From NCBI GenBank assembly GCA_003552325.1, contig PUKM01000006.1, forward strand, positions 1 to 9,072: 9,072 nt of DNA, given 5' to 3'. A model generated the notes under the pieces. The model did no database searches and had not been told where the DNA came from. It was given only the letters and a program-made list of their open reading frames with translations. Origin of the DNA: Natrialbaceae archaeon (GTDB lineage Archaea > Halobacteriota > Halobacteria > Halobacteriales > Natrialbaceae). Positions within the stretch are counted from its first letter, which is position 1, and each line of letters opens with the position of its first letter. The translations under genes and the position numbers were made by a program. Below are positions 6,934 to 9,072 of the stretch, in pieces.

Positions 6934-6944
6934 AGACGGGTGCA

Positions 6945-7448
6945 ATGGAAAAGACACCGGACTGGTTACACCTCGGCGATGGTGAGCGTATCGTCTGGCA
7001 CGCCAGACCACACCCAATCGCCATGGGGTGGCGCCTGCCAGTCGGATTTGGCCTTATTATCGGTGGGCTGTTGGTACTGGCGCTTCTCGCGACGAATTCC
7101 AATCCACTCGTCGTCGCGACCGGCCTGGTGTTCACGGTCGCTGGTGTCGGCGTGCTCTTCATCGGCTTTGTCTTCTGGACGAACACCAGGTACGTCCTCA
7201 CCTCGAGCCAACTCTACCTGAAACGAGGGGTCTTCAGCCGTGACGTAACGCAATTTCGTCTCGACCGAATTCAGAATACGACGCTCGATCAGGGGGTGAT
7301 CGGGCGGCTCCTGGGGTATGGCCAGTTGACCGTCTACACAGCTGGTTCCGCAGAACCAGAACTCACCTTCGACCGCGTCCCCAACCCCGGATCCGCAGCT
7401 AGTAAACTGAGTCAGCAACTCGAGGGAGGGTCCGAACCGGCCATTTGA
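6945..7448 (+). CDS. PH domain-containing (DUF304/bPH_2-like) small membrane protein
   Basis: 167 residues. A short N-terminal segment with GERIVWHARPHP (13-24) is typical of the start of bPH_2/YdbS-like proteins. Two membrane helices follow (about 32-50 and 56-78), separated by a short loop. The C-terminal half is a cytoplasmic PH-like beta domain: TRYVLTSSQLYLKRGVFSRD (81-100), then RLDRIQNTTLDQGVIGRLLG (105-124) and YGQLTVYTAG (125-134). The RIQNTTLDQGxxGRLLGYG pattern is the most recognisable signature of the family. The molecular function of such archaeal proteins is unknown; a membrane-associated or scaffolding role is usually guessed. The gene has its own promoter and runs away from the transporter operon. 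It ends 83 nt before the helicase gene, and the two may share a transcript. Confidence 0.88.
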   Translation: MEKTPDWLHLGDGERIVWHARPHPIAMGWRLPVGFGLIIGGLLVLALLATNSNPLVVATGLVFTVAGVGVLFIGFVFWTNTRYVLTSSQLYLKRGVFSRDVTQFRLDRIQNTTLDQGVIGRLLGYGQLTVYTAGSAEPELTFDRVPNPGSAASKLSQQLEGGSEPAI

Positions 7449-7479
7449 GCGCGCTCAGAATCACGGCCGGGAACGGCCG
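7446..7479 (+). terminator. Palindrome and GC hairpin after the PH-domain gene
   Basis: TGAGCGCGCTCA (7446-7457) is a 12-bp perfect palindrome that contains the stop codon. It is followed by a 5-bp GC stem CGGCC/GGCCG with a 6-nt loop (7464-7479). No T-tract follows, so neither resembles a standard archaeal U-rich terminator. They could slow or end transcription, or be incidental. Confidence 0.2.
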
Positions 7480-7502
7480 CGATAGCTCAGGAAGGAAACG
7501 CC

Positions 7503-7508
7503 TTTGAC
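7503..7508 (+). promoter_or_regulatory. Weak TATA-like element before the helicase gene
   Basis: GAAAC (7495-7499) followed by GCCTTTGA places a weak TATA-like core centred about 27 nt before the ATG at 7532. This would give a leaderless transcript. The match to the haloarchaeal consensus is poor, and read-through from the PH-domain gene is an alternative. Confidence 0.25.
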
Positions 7509-7531
7509 CAGCCACACCCCGTGTCCAGGTG

Positions 7532-9072
7532 ATGGAGGTCGCCGAGGTTCTGCCTGACTTTGCTGATGCCTTCGCGTTCGAGTCGTTCAATCAGATGCAA
7601 CGAGAAGCCCTCCCTGCCCTTCTCGAGCGTGAGGAAAACGTCGTCGCGAGTGCACCGACAGCATCCGGAAAGACGGCGCTGGCTGAACTGGCGATCTGTA
7701 ACGCCCTCGAAGGCGATGGTACAGCCCTCTTTATCGCCCCGCTTCGGGCGCTCACAAACGAGAAAGAAGCCGACTGGGACCGATTCGAGTCACTCGGCTA
7801 TTCGGTCTACGTCGTCACCGGCGAACGCGACCTCGATCCGCGGCGGGCCGCCCGCGCGGACATCCTCGTGATGACGCCTGAAAAACTGGATTCGGCGACG
7901 CGCAAACACGACTCCCCGCGGTATACGTTCGTCACCGATATCGACGTCTGTGTCATCGACGAGGTACACCTCCTCGACGCCGAACGTCGGGGGTCGGTAC
8001 TCGAGGTAACCGTCTCCCGACTCCGAAGACTCTGTGCCCCGCGAATCGTCGCGCTCTCGGCGACGATGCCAAACATCGACGACGTCGCGGCGTGGCTCGA
8101 TGCCCCGCCAGCGTGTACGTTCGAGTTCGACGACGAGTATCGGCCCGTCGACCTCAACGCTGGTGTCAAAACCTACACGCACGGCGAGAATACCTTCGCC
8201 GACAAGTACCGACGCCTCTACCGCGCACTCGACCTCGCGGAACCACACCTGAGAGAGGACGGCCAGGCACTGGTCTTCGTCGCCTCGAGGCAGGATACCG
8301 TCAGGGCCGCCGAAAAGGCCCGGGACGAAATCGCCGAGCGTGATATCGACATGGGCGCCCGTGGTGACTACGATTTCCACACCGAAACCCAGCGAATCGA
8401 GAACGACACCCTCCGACGGTCGGCCCTCGACGGCGTGGCGTTTCACCACGCCGGACTCTCGAAAAACGACAAGGACCTGATCGAGGCCTGGTTCAAAGCC
8501 GGGAAGATCGAACTGCTCTTTTCGACCTCGACGCTCGCGTGGGGCGTCAATCTCCCGGCCCGGTGTGTCGTCATCCGGGATACGAAATACCACGACCCAC
8601 TCGAGGGGGAAGTGGATATGAGCCCGCTCGACGTCCTCCAGATGCTCGGACGGGCGGGCCGGCCGGGATACGACGACGTTGGCTACGGCTGGGTCGTCTG
8701 TGATGGTGCTGAGGCCGATAAGTATCGCCGACTGCTCAGAGACGGCAAGGAGATCGAATCACGGCTCGCAGAGAGCCTGCCGACGCACCTCAACGCCGAA
8801 ATCTCGATGGGGACCATCGACGATTTAGAGGACGTCATGGCGTGGCTCGAAACTACATTTTACTACGTGCGCGGGCAGTCGCGACCCGAGGAATACGAGT
8901 TCCAGACGCTTCGGCGACGGGTCCGTGACTGCCTCGAGGAGCTGGTCGAGACGGGGTTCGTCGAGACCGGGCCGGATCTATCGGTCGAACCGACCGCTCT
9001 CGGGGTGCTCGCGTCGACGTACTACCTCCGTCTCGAGACCGCTGCCGGGTTCGCCGCGCTGTGTGAGCGGGC
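7532..9072 (+). CDS. Ski2/Hel308-type superfamily 2 DEAD/DEAH helicase (partial, C-terminus off window)
   Basis: ATP-dependent nucleic-acid helicase; 513 codons are visible without a stop. Motifs in order: FNQMQREALPAL (Q-motif region, 19-30), Walker A APTASGKT (41-48), motif Ia PLRALTNEKE (70-79), TPEKLD (115-120), motif II DEVH (143-146), motif III SAT (176-178), motif IV FVASR (249-253), HHAGLS (305-310), motif V STSTLAWGVNLP (331-342) and motif VI QMLGRAGRPG (370-379). All catalytic motifs are intact. A winged-helix region typical of the Ski2-like group follows, with SRLAESLPTHLNAEI (410-424) and TFYYVRG (442-448). Family members act on branched DNA (Hel308) or RNA (Ski2/ASH-Ski2), and the visible part cannot decide between these. 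ATG at 7532 has no upstream Shine-Dalgarno; it gives a normal distance to the Q-motif. The protein is acidic with haloarchaeal codon use. Confidence 0.92.
   Translation, partial: MEVAEVLPDFADAFAFESFNQMQREALPALLEREENVVASAPTASGKTALAELAICNALEGDGTALFIAPLRALTNEKEADWDRFESLGYSVYVVTGERDLDPRRAARADILVMTPEKLDSATRKHDSPRYTFVTDIDVCVIDEVHLLDAERRGSVLEVTVSRLRRLCAPRIVALSATMPNIDDVAAWLDAPPACTFEFDDEYRPVDLNAGVKTYTHGENTFADKYRRLYRALDLAEPHLREDGQALVFVASRQDTVRAAEKARDEIAERDIDMGARGDYDFHTETQRIENDTLRRSALDGVAFHHAGLSKNDKDLIEAWFKAGKIELLFSTSTLAWGVNLPARCVVIRDTKYHDPLEGEVDMSPLDVLQMLGRAGRPGYDDVGYGWVVCDGAEADKYRRLLRDGKEIESRLAESLPTHLNAEISMGTIDDLEDVMAWLETTFYYVRGQSRPEEYEFQTLRRRVRDCLEELVETGFVETGPDLSVEPTALGVLASTYYLRLETAAGFAALCER

Larger units (their letters stand above)
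6389..6944. other. Divergent intergenic region without a convincing gene
   Basis: This 556-bp stretch separates the minus-strand transporter operon from the plus-strand PH-domain gene. It is visibly richer in A+T than the flanking genes, especially 6530-6700. All six frames are broken, and the longest open stretch (6528-6713, minus) encodes a basic peptide unlike the acidic neighbours. It holds the dpp TATA box near 6426, the PH-gene TATA box near 6917, small inverted repeats at 6454-6464, 6501-6513, 6695-6704 and 6774-6790, a direct repeat at 6821-6852, and an 8-bp inverted repeat around the PH promoter (6881-6888/6926-6933). It may be ordinary regulatory DNA plus decayed coding sequence. 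Confidence 0.7.

Noticed and set aside
7790..8593. 267-codon minus-strand open frame opposite the helicase
   Set aside because: The plus strand has the full set of superfamily 2 helicase motifs here, so the antisense frame is not needed and has no recognisable domain.
1..9072. Search for CRISPR arrays, insertion sequences, toxin-antitoxin pairs or defence modules
   Set aside because: I see no regularly spaced repeats, transposase motifs, terminal inverted repeats or defence domains. The gene content is ordinary transport plus helicase.

Overview
The window looks like chromosomal DNA from a haloarchaeon (class Halobacteria). Every convincing protein is strongly acidic, codons favour G or C in third position, CTCGAG is frequent in coding DNA, the solute-binding protein has a twin-arginine lipoprotein signal, and promoters have archaeal TATA boxes close to start codons. 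I cannot name the genus from sequence alone.

Positions 1-6388, minus strand: a peptide-type (Dpp/Opp/nickel family) ABC importer operon in transcription order binding protein (dppA-like, 6388-4325), permease dppB (4297-3341), permease dppC (3332-2316), ATPase dppD (2316-1207) and ATPase dppF (1214, running off the left edge). The binding protein would be exported folded through Tat and lipid-anchored outside the cell. DppB and DppC would form the membrane channel, and the DppD/DppF pair would power import. Genes are tightly packed: 27 nt between dppA and dppB, 8 nt between dppB and dppC, a 1-nt overlap dppC/dppD and an 8-nt overlap dppD/dppF. A TATA box lies about 40 nt upstream of dppA. The substrate cannot be read from the sequence.

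Positions 6389-6944: a 556-bp divergent intergenic region, visibly richer in A+T than its flanks, with no convincing gene. It carries the outward promoters of dppA (minus) and of the PH-domain gene (plus), several small inverted and direct repeats, and a TATA-preceded mini-ORF that may be a gene remnant.

Positions 6945-7448, plus strand: a small two-helix membrane protein with a bacterial-PH-like (DUF304/bPH_2) domain, probably from a leaderless transcript. Positions 7532 to the right edge, plus strand: a Ski2/Hel308-type superfamily 2 helicase, cut off after 513 codons.

I find no mobile element, CRISPR array, RNA gene or clearly new system. The most useful leads are a large haloarchaeal-style insertion in the DppF C-terminal cysteine domain, an insertion of about 75 residues and a cysteine cluster in the binding protein, a Shine-Dalgarno sequence encoded by the poly-glycine tail of dppC, and a repeated TCACGAA element around the PH-gene promoter.
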